Below, piece by piece: positions 19,699-30,701 of a stretch of DNA of 64,000 nt. The stretch's first letter is position 1, and every line of letters starts with the position of its first letter. The notes below the pieces were generated by a model. It was not told the origin of the DNA, did no database searches, and was given only the letters and a program-made list of their open reading frames with translations. This DNA is from Bacteroidota bacterium (GTDB lineage: Bacteria > Bacteroidota > Bacteroidia > AKYH767-A > OLB10), in NCBI GenBank assembly GCA_016714535.1, contig JADKDR010000010.1, positions 1-64,000 of the forward strand. The letters are read 5' to 3'. Made by a program: the position numbers and the translations under genes.

Positions 19699-21571
19699 TT
19701 ACCATACAATTATATTTGAAAGAGGTTGCCAATTTGTTCCATCGTGATATTGTATTGTTGTCAAATAGTCTGCTGCTTTAGGAAATGCCCCAATTGGAGT
19801 TCCGATTATATAATTGTGAATTCTGTCATAGGCGTTACTCAGTGATTCGTAATTAAAATCAGGACTTTTCTTATCAGGGTTGAATGTCGGATATGCAACT
19901 GCTCCGTTGTTTCCGTAACACCTGTCTGCAACACAATGAACTTTTGAAATGATTGGCATTGCTGTCCCGTTTAGTTTCATTGTCAAAGGTTCTTTTAAAA
20001 TCAATTCGTAATAGCTGAAATGATTTGCACCTGCATCTATTGTAAAAGTCATTTTAAGTCTTTTGCTGCCTTCTAAACAGCACTTAAAGTTATTTGAGAT
20101 GTCTAAGTCAATTAGTTGTTGCTTTAACTTCAAAAAGTTGCTTTCAATTATTACCAATTCCCCTCTATAAACTGGAGAAGTAATTTCGTGATGTGAAAGA
20201 GGATGTAGTAATGAAGAAAGTAGAGAGTTGATTTTGTCAATGTATTCGGTAGTGTTACCTGAATTAGCTAAAAACCTTTTTGTCCTTATGATTAGTTGGG
20301 TTAATTGATAATCGGGTAACTGTGTGTTTTCGGCATCTACTGTTTCCCACTCAGGAATATAATCTTGAATTAATTCCTCCAACGCTTTTCTTAAATAATT
20401 TGCAGAAGCAGGATAATCTGGTTTAACTCTGTCGTGAAGATATTGAGTTGCTTTCTCAAAATGGCTTTCGCCTACAACCAAAATAGGCCTGTCAACTGGT
20501 TCATTATTGATTGTATCTTTTCCTACAAAAAGTTCAACTGATTTCCATCTGTCAGGGGTTTCAGTTTCAAATTTTCGTTTTGCTAATTCATAAAGATGTC
20601 TGTCGTAAGTGCTGATGAATACTTGATAATCTGAAAATTCATTCTTTATGATGTCCAGAATTGGTAAGCGGTTGGTAAGGTCTAGGCCAATAAAAACATC
20701 ATCTAAAAACAAAACTTTGTAGTCAATAGGTTGTGGATTGCGTTTCAAAATTGCCAAGTAAAGGCATATTGCCAAAGCAGACAATCTTGCTTCGTTCAAA
20801 TAGTCTGATTGATGAACAACTAACTTTCCATTTAATTTGATTTCAAGTTTTAGTTCAGTTGGTATGTATCCCCAATTATTTACAGGAGCTACAAGTGGTG
20901 TTAATGAATACCAAACACGAAGATTAAGTTTGGAAATACTTTATCAGAAATGCATTGAGTTGCAAAAAAACACCTTTCAAAACCGTTCTCAATGATGTTT
21001 CGTAAGTAAGCATTGCAGGAATTGCATTTCTGTATTGCCAAGTTACCCTTGTATAAGCAGTTTCAATTTGGTGTTTTAAATGAACAAACCTTTTGCCCAT
21101 TGGATGAGTGCCACCTACAGGAATAAATTCTTTGAGCAGAATTTCAACAATTAATGGGAATAAGTTCGGCTGTGCTTCGCTGTGATTGTAAACGGCAAGC
21201 AAACCTCTGTAATCCAAAAAGCCTTTGGTGAGTTCTGCGGTTTTCAAAAACTGCTCTGTATCGGTCGTAACCGAAAGCGTTCCAAAATTAAATACTTCAT
21301 CCGCTGATGTGATTGTATTTGTTAAAGGATCGTAATCATTGAAAGTAAAAGAAACGTTTCCTTCTTCTGTGTCTTTGTTGTGATGCCTGATGTATGGATA
21401 TGCGGTATCCTGGCTACTGCTTAAAAAGTTGCTCAACGATTTGTAAAACGAACTTTTACCACTTCCATTCTCGCCATAAATAAGCAAGTTCTCTCCTTTG
21501 TTTAGTTCAACGGTGTAACTATCAAAGAAGGCACGAAAATTTGATATTTCTAATTTCGTTATCCGTTTCAC
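19699..21571 (-). pseudogene. AAA/SMC-like ATPase of a defence operon (frameshifted)
   Basis: About 624 residues after joining two frames between 20,800 and 20,930. The N-terminus has the RecF/SMC-type start KLEISNFRAF and Walker A YGENGSGKSS (about 35). The second half has an ABC-like signature LNEARLSALAICLYLA, Walker B KVLFLDDVFIGLD and an H-loop-like STYDRHLYELAK, followed by an unassigned C-terminal domain. It starts at GTG overlapping the methylase stop (GTGA), so the genes are coupled. An overcoming-lysogenization or RloC/PrrC-like role as a DNA-damage or anti-restriction sensor is possible, but no nuclease motif is evident. Confidence 0.72.
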
Positions 21572-24500
21572 TTTCTTCCTTCTATGATGTTTACTTCTTC
21601 AATGGTCAATAATTTAAGCAATGCAGCACTAATAGGGTGCTTCGGGTCTGACAATTCTTTGCAAACCTTTTCTATGGTTTTCAAATTCTTTTCGTCTTGC
21701 TCTTCTTTGAGTTCTGGTAAATTGCCAAGGTGCTTTAAAACTCCGCACCACCTGCTTTTATTTCTTCAGGTAAATACAATTCATAAGCCATTGCATCAAT
21801 TAGGCGTTCAAAAAAAGTGGAATCTACATCCAAACTCTTTTGAAGCAAAATAAAGTCAATAGCGTTTAAAATGTTTTTGAAATTCGCTTAAGTTTGTTAT
21901 GGGTAGGTTCCGAATCCGTCATTAAAAGATGAAACCTTTTTGTTGTAATAAAGAGCTCCTTGTTGTAGTAATGCAGAATCCTTGAATTTAGAAAGCCCAA
22001 GATGACTTTAGTGGTTTTATATTGGCATTAAAACTCAACAGAATAAAGAGTGCTTTCTTTTAGTGCTTTTTCATTTAGATATGAGCAGAAAAAAGTATCA
22101 CCAGTTTCTTCATAATCAAAATTCTCTGAATTTGGTTGTGCTTTTCAATTTTTCTTTGTTCCTCAATAATTTCTAAATCATTGTAATTGTATAGTATTTA
22201 GAATTGATTTTCCACTTGGATATATTCTTGCAAGTGAAAATACTTTTCTTCCCCTTTGAACTTTCAGATAAAACAGAATCTCTGTCTTGCTCCTCCATTC
22301 CTTTAAATACTGTTGAAACTTCCTTTAAGGGTTTAGTTTCAAATCAATTTAGCCGTTAAACTGGAATCCCTTATGAATTCATTAGGTGGCATTGCATCAA
22401 TATGAAGTTTTTCAAATTTTTTGTTCTTAGAAAATGAAAAATTAAATTTCCTGCAATTAATTTGAAAACGTAGTTGAAATTCTTCCAACATAATTTGCAT
22501 TCTTATTAACTCATCTACACAAATTGAATAACTTTTGTTTTAATAGCCCTTCTGAATCAAATGAAAGAGTTGAATTTTTTAGATTGTAAGCCAAAAGCCT
22601 TTTCAAAAAAATAAAAGAAAGAGTTTTTAGAATATGAGCCTTGAATGGATTTTATCTTTTAATAAAATAGGCTAGTTCCTTTTGGTCATATTGTTTTTAG
22701 TTAGAATTTTATATGGAGGATTACCAATTACAATATCAAACCCAGTTGTTAATCCAAACATCCATTCAGGGTCAAACCAAGGTGCAGAAGTGTTTTGGTC
22801 GTAAGGGTCAAAAGAGGCTATTTGCTCAGCTACTTTCAATAGCATATTTATTGGTGCCGACCTTTTATTTGCAAGTCTTTTTCAAAATGGCTAATTCTAT
22901 CTTTTTGAGCTTTTATTTTTTTCGCTTTTTTATCAATTTTAGTTTGGGTTATTTCCCCGAAAATATCTGTTGTCCTAATGATTTCAACATCTTCTTTACT
23001 CTTTTCTAATTGTTTTCAAATTCCGTTTTCATCCTCTAGTTAATTGCATCAATTCTGCTATCTCTGAATCACCCTTTTTTATGAGTTGGTCTTTTATTAG
23101 TTCAGAAATTTGTTTCCTTAACTTTTTGTCTTCCTTTTGAAGTCGTTTTTTTTCTTCTCTATTAGAGGCCGAAAAATATTCGTGACGAACATTTTTTAAA
23201 TCATTTTCTATTTTCTTATTGGATTGGTTTCCGCAAACAGATGATTTGTAGGTTTGTCTAAACCAATCAAAGTATTTGCTGCTACAAATTTTGTTTCCAA
23301 ATTGGGCAAACTCCTAATGCCAAAGTTTTCTTTGGGCTTGTTTGTTTTGGTCAATAATTAAAGAAATGAAGAAACGCAATTTTGAAATCTGCACTGCTAT
23401 GGGTTGTATGTCTATTCCGTAAATGCAGTTTTCAATCAAATACAATTTACGACCGTAATCGCTGGCGTTGTTTTCAAATACATCGTTTATTTCATTTAGC
23501 CTTTTCCCTCTTTCTTCTTTGTCACCAATTTTAAAAGCGGTCCTTCTGTTTCTTCCATTGCCTTTTGTCGTTGCAAGGCTTTCCAAAGTTTATTTTCGGG
23601 GTCAAGCTTTTGCAGCAAATGCACCATCTTGTGCAAAATGCCCATTGGGTAAGCACCCGAACCGCAGGCAGGGTCCAATATTTTACAATTGTTTATGGCT
23701 TCTATTAATGCTTTGGTTTCTTTTTCGTCAAAAGGGTTTGGTGTTTCGGAATAAGAAATCAACTCACTTAATCGGGTTTCAAAATCATCATCTTCGTTTT
23801 TACATTTTGCTTGATGTATTCCAACAATGATTCGTCCACCATATAGTTTACAATCTCTCTTGGCGTATAAAAGCTACCTGTTTGTTTTCTTGCGGTTGTT
23901 TGTGTTTCGGGGTTGTAGCTTGCCAATAAGTTTTCAAATACTTTACCTAATAATTCGGGATCAAGGGCAATTTCTTCTTCAAGCGGTGTGTTTTCTGCAA
24001 CGGTAAATTTGTAACTCTCCAACAGATTTATTAAGCCTCTTGATTTGTAGGTTTTGTTTCGTGTGCCGTAAATTTCATTCAGGTCAACTATTTCTTCACC
24101 AAAGAAAACATAATCGGGTATTATAGCTTGTTTCTTTGGGTTGCGGCTAAAACCATCTACATAAACAATTTTGCCTTCTTCGTTTGGCTTGTCCAAACAG
24201 TCAAACAAACCACCGTTTAAGAAAGGAACATCTTTAAACAATTGCATTGCTTCCTTTTCGGATATATTGAAAAGGTCAGCATAACGGAACAGGTTTTTAA
24301 CTCCGTATTCTTCTATTTGTTTTATATTTCACCTTCTTTGCAAATTTTCGTTCATCCATTTTTTGGTTCAGTGTTCCAAAAACAGGTTCTGTAAAATGGC
24401 ATTGTAGTAGTTTTGCGATTTTTTGTTCTTGTTGAAGTCTTTTAGGATTTTATCTAAATGCGATTTATTGAACAAAGCATTTGGAACAAGTGATTTTTCT

Positions 24501-25277
24501 TTGATGAACCAAATAAAAACACTCGAGTAATTAAGCGAATGAGGTTGGTTGCATTGCGAACATCTTTTTTTTTTCCAAATCATCAGGAAACGAAACAATA
24601 TCCATTGCCCAGAAATACCAGTTTGCCAAATCCTGAAAGAATTTTTTGTTGAGGATGTTTACATCCAACACTTGCAACCAATGTTGGTGCAGTTGGTCGT
24701 AATTGGTAACGCCAACTGGTTTTACCAAATCTAGTAAAATTCTCTCGTGTCCTGCGTGAGTGGTTACTGTTTGTATGTCACGAAGGATAATTACTTTTCC
24801 AGCCTTTTCACCTTGTCGCCAGTTTTGTTTGTATTTAAAGCGTTCGCTAATGGCTATTGAAAAACAAGCTTCATTGCCAGTTTTGTATTTCAAAACCAAA
24901 GCAACAGGCATTTTCTGACTGATGCGGTTGAAGGTTCTTGTAAGGTCTGATATTTCGGTTCGAGTGGGTTGTTTGCTTAACTCTAAAGCAAATAGCATTA
25001 AGCCATCATAGTTTTTGTCGCCTTGTTGTAATGCTTCTTTGTAAGAATAATTTACATCAAACATTCCAGTGGCTTGAAAAACGGTGTTGTCGATTATTCC
25101 AATGAAATAGGTTTTCCCAATGGTTCTAAACGTATCGTTGTCTTTGTAATGCTGTTTTAGCAAATCCTTTACAGGCAATGGCTCGGCTGTATTGGAGTTG
25201 AGTTTTATACCCAACTGTTGAAACAGATTGGTGGCTGCTTCAAAAAGATTGGCTGTATTGAATATGTTTAGTTTCAT
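21570..25277 (-). pseudogene. Eco57I-type adenine methyltransferase of an R-M-like operon (heavily broken)
   Basis: About 1,235 codons, matching the large Eco57I/BREX-PglX-like class. Visible in order: an N-terminal domain (25,277-24,540), LDPELLGKVFENLL and a GSFYTPREIVNYMV block (about 23,900), SAM motif I ILDPACGSGAYPMG (about 23,660), GIDIQPIAVQISKLRF (about 23,390), catalytic NPPY (about 22,710), and a C-terminal target-recognition part. At least eight frame changes and several stops occur, densest at 21,860-23,300. The last 90 codons (KHLGNLPELKEEQDEK to NIIEGRK) are clean and the stop overlaps the ATPase start. It follows the helicase by 3 bases. It would methylate self DNA for the PLD-helicase. 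As read it is inactive. Confidence 0.8.
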
Positions 25278-25280
25278 TGT

Positions 25281-28200
25281 TTACTTATTAGAAATTACAA
25301 ACCAATTGATTAAATCGAAATTCTCACTCTTGAATTTATCTTCAAGTTTCTTTTGTTCGGGTGATATTTTCTTGGGTGTTACATCGCCAGTAAACAAATC
25401 CTGTATTTGGTTTACCGCAACTGGTGTTGTTTGTGATTTTACCCAAGTGCCAACAGCATCAGCCAGTTTATCTAAAACGGCTTGTTCGCCTTTGTCAATA
25501 TTATTGGGAACATAACGGGCTTCCAATTTGTGATTGCGAAGCAAGGTTAAAATTTCCTGATTGTTATTTAATACCAACTTTCCGCTTTTACCATCTTCAA
25601 TACTTTGATGTAATAAATGAATTTCATCGTAAACGTGGTCTATTTTTTCATCAGGTCTTTTCGGATAACCCAAAACCGCCACAATGCTGTCAGGCATTGT
25701 TTTCCATTTTGTGTTAGGTCTGAATTTAAAACCTGTGAAAACTCCGTTTGGTATTTTCTTGAAAAACTCTTCGTTCTTTTTGAAGAACTCAAATAATTCT
25801 TGTCTGAACTGCTCCAATGAAAGGTCATTCAATCCAAGTGTTTCGTCACTTACTTCCACATCATCCCAAGTAACTTGTAACTGTTCCAGCATTTTTTGGG
25901 CTTGCTTTGGCAACAATGGATTTTCTTCTACCATTCGCTGAAATTCGGGGGTCATTTTGTCGTCCAGTTCTGTTCCAACTACACTCATCAATGCCATTCT
26001 GTTTTCAACTCTCGATTTTAGTCGCAAGTAATCTTCATAGTTTTTGCCTGGCCAAAAATTGATTCCTTTAATGGTTTTGTTTGGTGAACCAATGCGGTCA
26101 ATACGTCCCATTCGCTGAATAAGTCGAACAGGATTCCAGTGAATATCATAGTTTACAACCGTGTCGCAATCTTGTAAGTTTTGTCCTTCACTTAAACAGT
26201 CGGTGGCAATCAATACATCAATCGGGTTTTCAATTTTCTTTAGTGTTACCTTATCGTGTTTGGTAATTAGTTCAAGCCACTTTTCATAAGGCACTTTCCA
26301 TTTATCTGCTTCTTTGTAATCTTCTGAAAGGTTTTCCTTTTTATAAAGTTCAGTCCAGTCCTTTTCATTGTATAGTTTGGTGAAAGGGGCGAAGCGTTCC
26401 AAAATAAGTTCAAACCTATCGCCTGAATAGCCATCAAAGGTTTCGCTGATAGAACCTGAAACAAAAGCAGCGTTTTTAAATTCTTTCTTTTTCAATTCAT
26501 CATAAAGGAATTTTGCTGTGTCTTTGAATACAGTAAACACCAATATTTTTTTGTTTTCCGATTTCTGTTGTTTGGTGTTTATGTGTTCAATCAGTTTATT
26601 GAGTTTATCATCATCGGCTTTCCCAGCATTAAACTCTGCTTCAAACTTAACAAGACTTTTTTTGAGATTGGTTAATTTTGTTACATCGGCTTCCAAATGC
26701 TTTTTGAAAAGGTCAATGTTTGTGATAGATGAAAGTGGAATTGGATTTTTCTTTCCAATTGTAATTGGTTGGTCGTTTTCTGCTTCTATCTCTGCTGCTG
26801 TTTCGTCAATTTCTTCTTGTTCTTCGTCCGTAAAATCATCTTCTAGTGAACTATCTGTTTGATTTTTGATAAACAGATTTACTTTGTCTAATGCGTTAAT
26901 GTGATGATTCAAAATATTTTCAACAGTGCTTTTGAATGAAAACCAACTTGATTCCAGTCTCTTCATCAAAAGTATATACATCATTTTTACCAAGAATTTT
27001 TCCCGCTGTTTTGGGTTTTCCAAAACGCTTTCCACTTTCAAGTCTTTGATGTATTCCGATGGTCGGTAAGCCGTAAGGTTTACACGTAATGCATTTAAAA
27101 TATCATCAAATGATTTTAGGTCGCCTAAATTTTCGGGTGTGATGTATTCATTTATCGGGTCGTCCTTTTTCGGGAAATTCATTTCTCCGAATTCACCTTC
27201 AATCAGTTTTCTTGTTCTTGCTACAATTAAAGCATCAGTTAGTTTTTCAAATTTTTGTGGAAGTTTAGCAATGAAGTCTGCAATTTTTCTGTCCTCAAGA
27301 ACAGACCATGCGCTAAAGTCTTTTTGTGCTGTTCTGAAAATGTTTTCAAGGCTGTCAATTTCCAAATCGGTTTCTTTAAAACCATTGTCTTGCCCTTTGG
27401 TCATCAATTTAAACTGATTACGAATGTCCATCAGTTTGTTGTTGATTGGAGTTGCTGAAAGGTGCAAAACCTTTACATCTCGATTTGTTTTTTCAGGCAG
27501 CAAAACATTGTCAACAAAGAATTTGTAGCGTGAAGATTTGTCGTTGCGTAGGTTGTGACTTTCATCAATTACCAAAAGCAGTTTTTGTTTTCGTTGCAAT
27601 TTGGAAAGTGGAAAGTCGGGATAGTTATTGGTGAGTCTTTCGTCTTGGAAGTCAGTGTGGTTTCTTACATAGTATTCAATTTCGTCTTTCTCAAATCTTG
27701 AACCTCTGTGTGATTGATATTGCTCCCAGTTGTTGCGAAGTTTTTTAGGACAAAACAAAACAACTGTGTAACCTTTGATTTCAAAATATTTCATTACTGC
27801 CAAAGCAGTCCAAGTTTTACCCAAACCAACGGCATCTGCTAAAATTGCTCCATTGAATTTTTGGAGCATTTTAATTAGGCTGATTGCTCCTTTTTGTTGG
27901 TAGGAGAAAAGTGTTTTGTAAATGATGGTTTCTTCTAAGTGAGCAATTTCGCGTTTGAATTCTGCATCGCCCGAAAGTTCAAGTAAGTCGTCTTTGAAAA
28001 GTTCATAAAGAACTTTGTAATAAAGGTCGTGTGGTGTGTATTCTTTGAAAAGGTTTTTAATCAATTCAATAATGTGTTGCTTTACTTCAATTTTGGTTTT
28101 GTCAGGCAATTCAATTTTTTCAAGAGCAACATTTTCCCACTGATGCTTAAACCACTTTTTCAATTCTTTGTAGTCATTGTCATTTCCTGTTGCTGCTGTG

Positions 28201-28661
28201 TTTAATTCAATGTTGCTGCTTTCTTTAATTCCAAGTCCAGCGTCTGTAAGGTTGGAACTTCCAATAATGTGAAAGTTCTTTCTTGAATCTTTGTCGTTGT
28301 AGATATAAGTTTTTGCGTGGCAAAAATTCCGTTGAATAGATTTTACTAAAACCTTGTCTTGTTGCAAAAACTCAACTGCTTTTTGAGCTGCTGCACTCAA
28401 AGAAAGTGTCCCGCTTATACTTGTGTTGCCGTTAAGCAGGTCAATTACTTTATTTAATTGTGCTTCGTCCTGCATTAAATTACCCAAAATCAGTCTGAAT
28501 TTTTCTGCTTGGTTAATGTCGTCTTTCATTAAAGCCAAAGCATTAACAGAAAAGAAACCTGTCACAAGGTCAAGTCCACCGCTTTCAGTGTAGTTTTTAA
28601 TGAAGTCAAACACTTTATAGTGGTCGCTGTCTTCTGTCTTGGTTTTATTATCTAATAGCAT
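25281..28661 (-). CDS. PLD-nuclease-helicase fusion of an R-M-like defence operon
   Basis: A complete protein of 1,126 residues. Residues about 1-200 are a phospholipase-D-type nuclease domain ([11 protein letters not shown]-x-K, then [13 protein letters not shown]). From about 255 there is an SNF2/DEAD-like SF2 helicase: [16 protein letters not shown] (motif I), [13 protein letters not shown] (II), [12 protein letters not shown] (III), [14 protein letters not shown] (V), and [15 protein letters not shown] (VI). A coiled, acidic insert lies near 610-660 and a C-terminal extension near 950-1126. Likely the DNA-translocating restriction subunit, acting with the methylase and ATPase downstream. 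It differs from DISARM, where helicase and PLD are separate genes, and no BREX phosphatase (PglZ) is present. The gene is unbroken over 3.4 kb, unlike its neighbours. Confidence 0.85.
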   Translation of the reverse strand: MLLDNKTKTEDSDHYKVFDFIKNYTESGGLDLVTGFFSVNALALMKDDINQAEKFRLILGNLMQDEAQLNKVIDLLNGNTSISGTLSLSAAAQKAVEFLQQDKVLVKSIQRNFCHAKTYIYNDKDSRKNFHIIGSSNLTDAGLGIKESSNIELNTAATGNDNDYKELKKWFKHQWENVALEKIELPDKTKIEVKQHIIELIKNLFKEYTPHDLYYKVLYELFKDDLLELSGDAEFKREIAHLEETIIYKTLFSYQQKGAISLIKMLQKFNGAILADAVGLGKTWTALAVMKYFEIKGYTVVLFCPKKLRNNWEQYQSHRGSRFEKDEIEYYVRNHTDFQDERLTNNYPDFPLSKLQRKQKLLLVIDESHNLRNDKSSRYKFFVDNVLLPEKTNRDVKVLHLSATPINNKLMDIRNQFKLMTKGQDNGFKETDLEIDSLENIFRTAQKDFSAWSVLEDRKIADFIAKLPQKFEKLTDALIVARTRKLIEGEFGEMNFPKKDDPINEYITPENLGDLKSFDDILNALRVNLTAYRPSEYIKDLKVESVLENPKQREKFLVKMMYILLMKRLESSWFSFKSTVENILNHHINALDKVNLFIKNQTDSSLEDDFTDEEQEEIDETAAEIEAENDQPITIGKKNPIPLSSITNIDLFKKHLEADVTKLTNLKKSLVKFEAEFNAGKADDDKLNKLIEHINTKQQKSENKKILVFTVFKDTAKFLYDELKKKEFKNAAFVSGSISETFDGYSGDRFELILERFAPFTKLYNEKDWTELYKKENLSEDYKEADKWKVPYEKWLELITKHDKVTLKKIENPIDVLIATDCLSEGQNLQDCDTVVNYDIHWNPVRLIQRMGRIDRIGSPNKTIKGINFWPGKNYEDYLRLKSRVENRMALMSVVGTELDDKMTPEFQRMVEENPLLPKQAQKMLEQLQVTWDDVEVSDETLGLNDLSLEQFRQELFEFFKKNEEFFKKIPNGVFTGFKFRPNTKWKTMPDSIVAVLGYPKRPDEKIDHVYDEIHLLHQSIEDGKSGKLVLNNNQEILTLLRNHKLEARYVPNNIDKGEQAVLDKLADAVGTWVKSQTTPVAVNQIQDLFTGDVTPKKISPEQKKLEDKFKSENFDLINWFVISNK

Positions 28662-28689
28662 TAATTGTCTGTTAAAATGATGTCGTGAA

Positions 28690-28985
28690 TATCGTAATTT
28701 ATTCCTATAGGTGCGTTGGCAAAAAATGGCTCTTTTGGTTTTGCGAAGGGTTGGCTTGTGTGTCGGGCAAAACCAAATGTGCCATTTGTGCGGCTGGCTA
28801 AAATTGAATTAAAAAAAATGTGCGGTGGGGAAAATAAAAAATACAGAAGGGTCGGCATTGAGTGTCGGCTTACTCGTTGTCCTTTTGAAATATGGTCTGT
28901 ATGTTGGTCACCTGTCAAAATGGTTTGTCTTTGTTTTAATGTTTAAAGTTTTGGTCTGTTGGTCGTCTTTGTAACGGTCGTCCTA
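28690..28985. repeat. Cassette 5'-end repeat family, copy 2, and leader of the 9.5-kb unit
   Basis: The 325 bases between the helicase start and the site core contain GGTGCGTTGGCAAAAAATGGC, GCGAAGGGTTGGCTTGTGTG, ACCAAATGTGCCATTTGTGCGG and GGGTCGGCATTGAGTGTCGG, partly palindromic and related to 525-695 and 33,860-34,010. Long leaders with this repeat occur at three units, whereas most single-promoter-less units have leaders of 27-68 bases. It may supply a promoter. No open frame here looks real. Confidence 0.5.
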
Positions 28986-29134
28986 CCATTGGCTATAACG
29001 TTTTGCAGCTAAAATTGGATTTACACGCAATAAATGATTATTAAAAAAGATATAAATTATTTTCCTACCACAAAACTATTACAATGGAAAAAAAGGCTTA
29101 AATCCTTGCATTTAGGTGCTGTTGGCTGCAGTTA
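28986..29134. repeat. attC-like palindromic site E7 (uninterrupted)
   Basis: AACGTTTTGCAGCTAAAATT at 28,997 to GTT at 29,121-29,123 (127 bp). The outer arms pair weakly (GCAGCTAAA...GGATTTA with TAAATCC...TTTAGGTGCTG). It has the same CTACCACAAAACTAT inner words as E1. The right core 29,121-29,134 is inverse to 30,402-30,415 (12 of 14). The AACGTTTTGC target for the IS is present but unoccupied. Confidence 0.7.
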
Positions 29135-29172
29135 ATAGTTAATACTATGTCAAGCCTTTACATTTAAAAAGC

Positions 29173-30108
29173 TTACCTGGTTTGTTTTCCCGAACAACCA
29201 GTTTTTTCCATTTTGAAGTGTACTTGTCCTGAATGAGGAGCAGACACATTCCAAGCACCTTCATTATTACATTTCATTTTTAGAATATTCAATGCAGCTT
29301 CCATTCTGTTATCCCATTCAATTCCAGCATATTGAAAAAAGTCCATTGCCCGAAGGATATCATACTTCCATCTACAGGGATAAGTTAGCTTTAAAAAATT
29401 TTTATTAATAATTTACCGTTCTGTCTCAGACAAGAATAACTGATGCCGCAATATAAATTCTATTACACTTTCTATGGAACTGTGTAATTCATCTTTTCTA
29501 TAGGTGTATCCTGCTTTTTGAAATTCTGTTATGCCTTCAACTACAGAAAGAGAAGTATGCAAAGAACTATGTCTAGCTCCACTTCTTGTTGTACGACAGT
29601 TAAATCCTCCATCTGGCATAACCTCATTTAAAATACTGTCAATAAGGGGATGTAAATTCTTTTCAGGTGTTTCGAAATAGGAAGCATAATTTAAAAACAT
29701 GCCGTTAACACAAACATCACTATGTTGAGATGTGGATGGACCCAATCGAATCCCTCCATCATCTGATATATTGTTTTTTAAAACCAGTTCAATGGTCTCT
29801 TGTACAATCGTATTATTTGATGGAAGATTTAAATTGCGAAGGTCAAGCAAAGTGTAATGAGTAGAAATCCATTTGGGCTGATAGAATCTCTCCCCCCAAT
29901 GACCATCAGGATTGCGTTTTGACAAGAATTTGAAACCCCATCCTTCATTCGCTATTCTTTCCTGAAGTTTCTTTTTTTTAACTCCTAACAAATCACGCCA
30001 TACCTGGTATTGAATTGAAACATCTCCCTCCATTAACCAGTCGATGACTTGTTGTTTGTTCATTGACTTTGAAGCTAAATAATAAATGTTTTTAAATGAA
30101 ATAGGCAT
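29173..30108 (-). pseudogene. Prenyltransferase/squalene-cyclase-like toroid protein (frameshifted)
   Basis: About 310 residues once a break near 29,410 is repaired. Three repeats of the alpha/alpha-toroid type are visible: DGHWGERFYQPKW, DDGGIRLGP, PDGGFNCR, and in the second frame NEGAWNVSAPHSGQVHF. Such folds occur in terpene cyclases and protein prenyltransferase beta subunits, but the DxDD or zinc-site residues needed for catalysis are not seen, so the activity is unknown. Translation is coupled to the zinc-ribbon gene through TGATG (30,106-30,110), which supports the start MPISFKN; an internal ATG (MNKQQVIDWL) is the alternative. The final residues (EKTGCSGKQTR) may also be shifted. Confidence 0.6.
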
Positions 30109-30375
30109 CACGATTTCCAGCGTTCAAGTTTTGGAATAGTTCTGGGGAGCTATCCATGCAAGAAAACCGTTGATACCGGATTTCTTCATTTCTTGTATGC
30201 AGAACTTCTGCATCTTTTGTGGTGTATCAATTTCAGGTGGGGTTAAAAATTCCCCATTCTCATAACACATGGAACAAAACTTGTTGCTTATTGTTCCATC
30301 TTTCTCCGTTCCTCCACCTTTTTTGTCTCTGTTCAAAGGGAAACTACAACTCTGGGTATAATTGTATTCTTTCAT
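30108..30375 (-). pseudogene. Small zinc-ribbon protein (Zn_ribbon_2-like), frameshifted
   Basis: About 89 residues. SCSFPLNRDKKGGGTEKDG, then KFCSMCYENGEF, matches the putative zinc-ribbon family PF12674 (C-x2-C ... C-x2-C, with the first cysteine pair partly replaced: SCSFPL instead of CGMPL). A single-base change near 30,140 separates the body from its natural end RTIPKLERWKS, whose TGA overlaps the next start. The start is taken at MKEYNYTQ, 40 bases from the cassette core at 30,415. Members of this family are small cytoplasmic proteins of unknown role, sometimes next to transcription regulators. Confidence 0.7.
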
Positions 30376-30401
30376 CTTTACGAAATTTCTCTTATTTTCA
30401 A

Positions 30402-30547
30402 TAATTACAGCCAACGTTTTGGGGTTTGCGATGGCGGGGTGTTTTAGCACTAAATTTTATTCCGAGAACTGAACTTCCACCTTGCACTAAAGTGTCAACG
30501 AAGCACAGCACCCCCGCTATCGCAAACCCCTTGTTATCGGTTCGTTC
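30402..30547. repeat. attC-like palindromic site E8 (uninterrupted)
   Basis: AACGTTTTGG at 30,413 to GTT at 30,533-30,535 (123 bp). It has the longest near-perfect arms: GGGGTTTGCGATGGCGGGG pairs with CCCCGCTATCGCAAACCCC (one mismatch). A conserved GAGAACTGAACTTCCACC segment lies in the middle, as in E4. The left outer core belongs to the zinc-ribbon unit. The right core (GTTATCGGTTCGTTC) matches the inverse of 34,034-34,047 only if one base is inserted. Confidence 0.8.
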
Positions 30548-30700
30548 TTCTTTTCGTCCGAGTGTCTGTCGTGTCAAGTTAGCACGATTGTAAGCACTGT
30601 CGGGGTGCGTTGGCTTGCAAGCTCTTTTTATTTTTTCGTGCGGTTGCATAGTGCGAAGGTAAAAATAAAATGTGCTTGCAAATGCGTTGGCGTTAGTCGT
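30548..30700. other. Non-coding gap with GC-rich repeats
   Basis: Contains GCGTTGGCTTGCAAGCTC, CGTGCGGTTGCATAGTGCGAAGG and GTGCTTGCAAATGCG. These are inverted (TTGCAAGC/GCTTGCAA) and related to the words at 19,600-19,690. It could fold as a terminator for the metal operon. No gene is supported. Confidence 0.4.
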
Positions 30701-30701
30701 G

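Noticed and set aside
25281..28661. DISARM or BREX assignment for the 9.5-kb operon
   Set aside because: DISARM has separate helicase and PLD genes and a DUF1998 protein; BREX needs PglZ and BrxC. None of these is present.
28661..28918. 85-codon minus-strand frame in the leader of the PLD-helicase unit
   Set aside because: It is made of the leader repeat words, runs directly into the helicase start and has no family resemblance.
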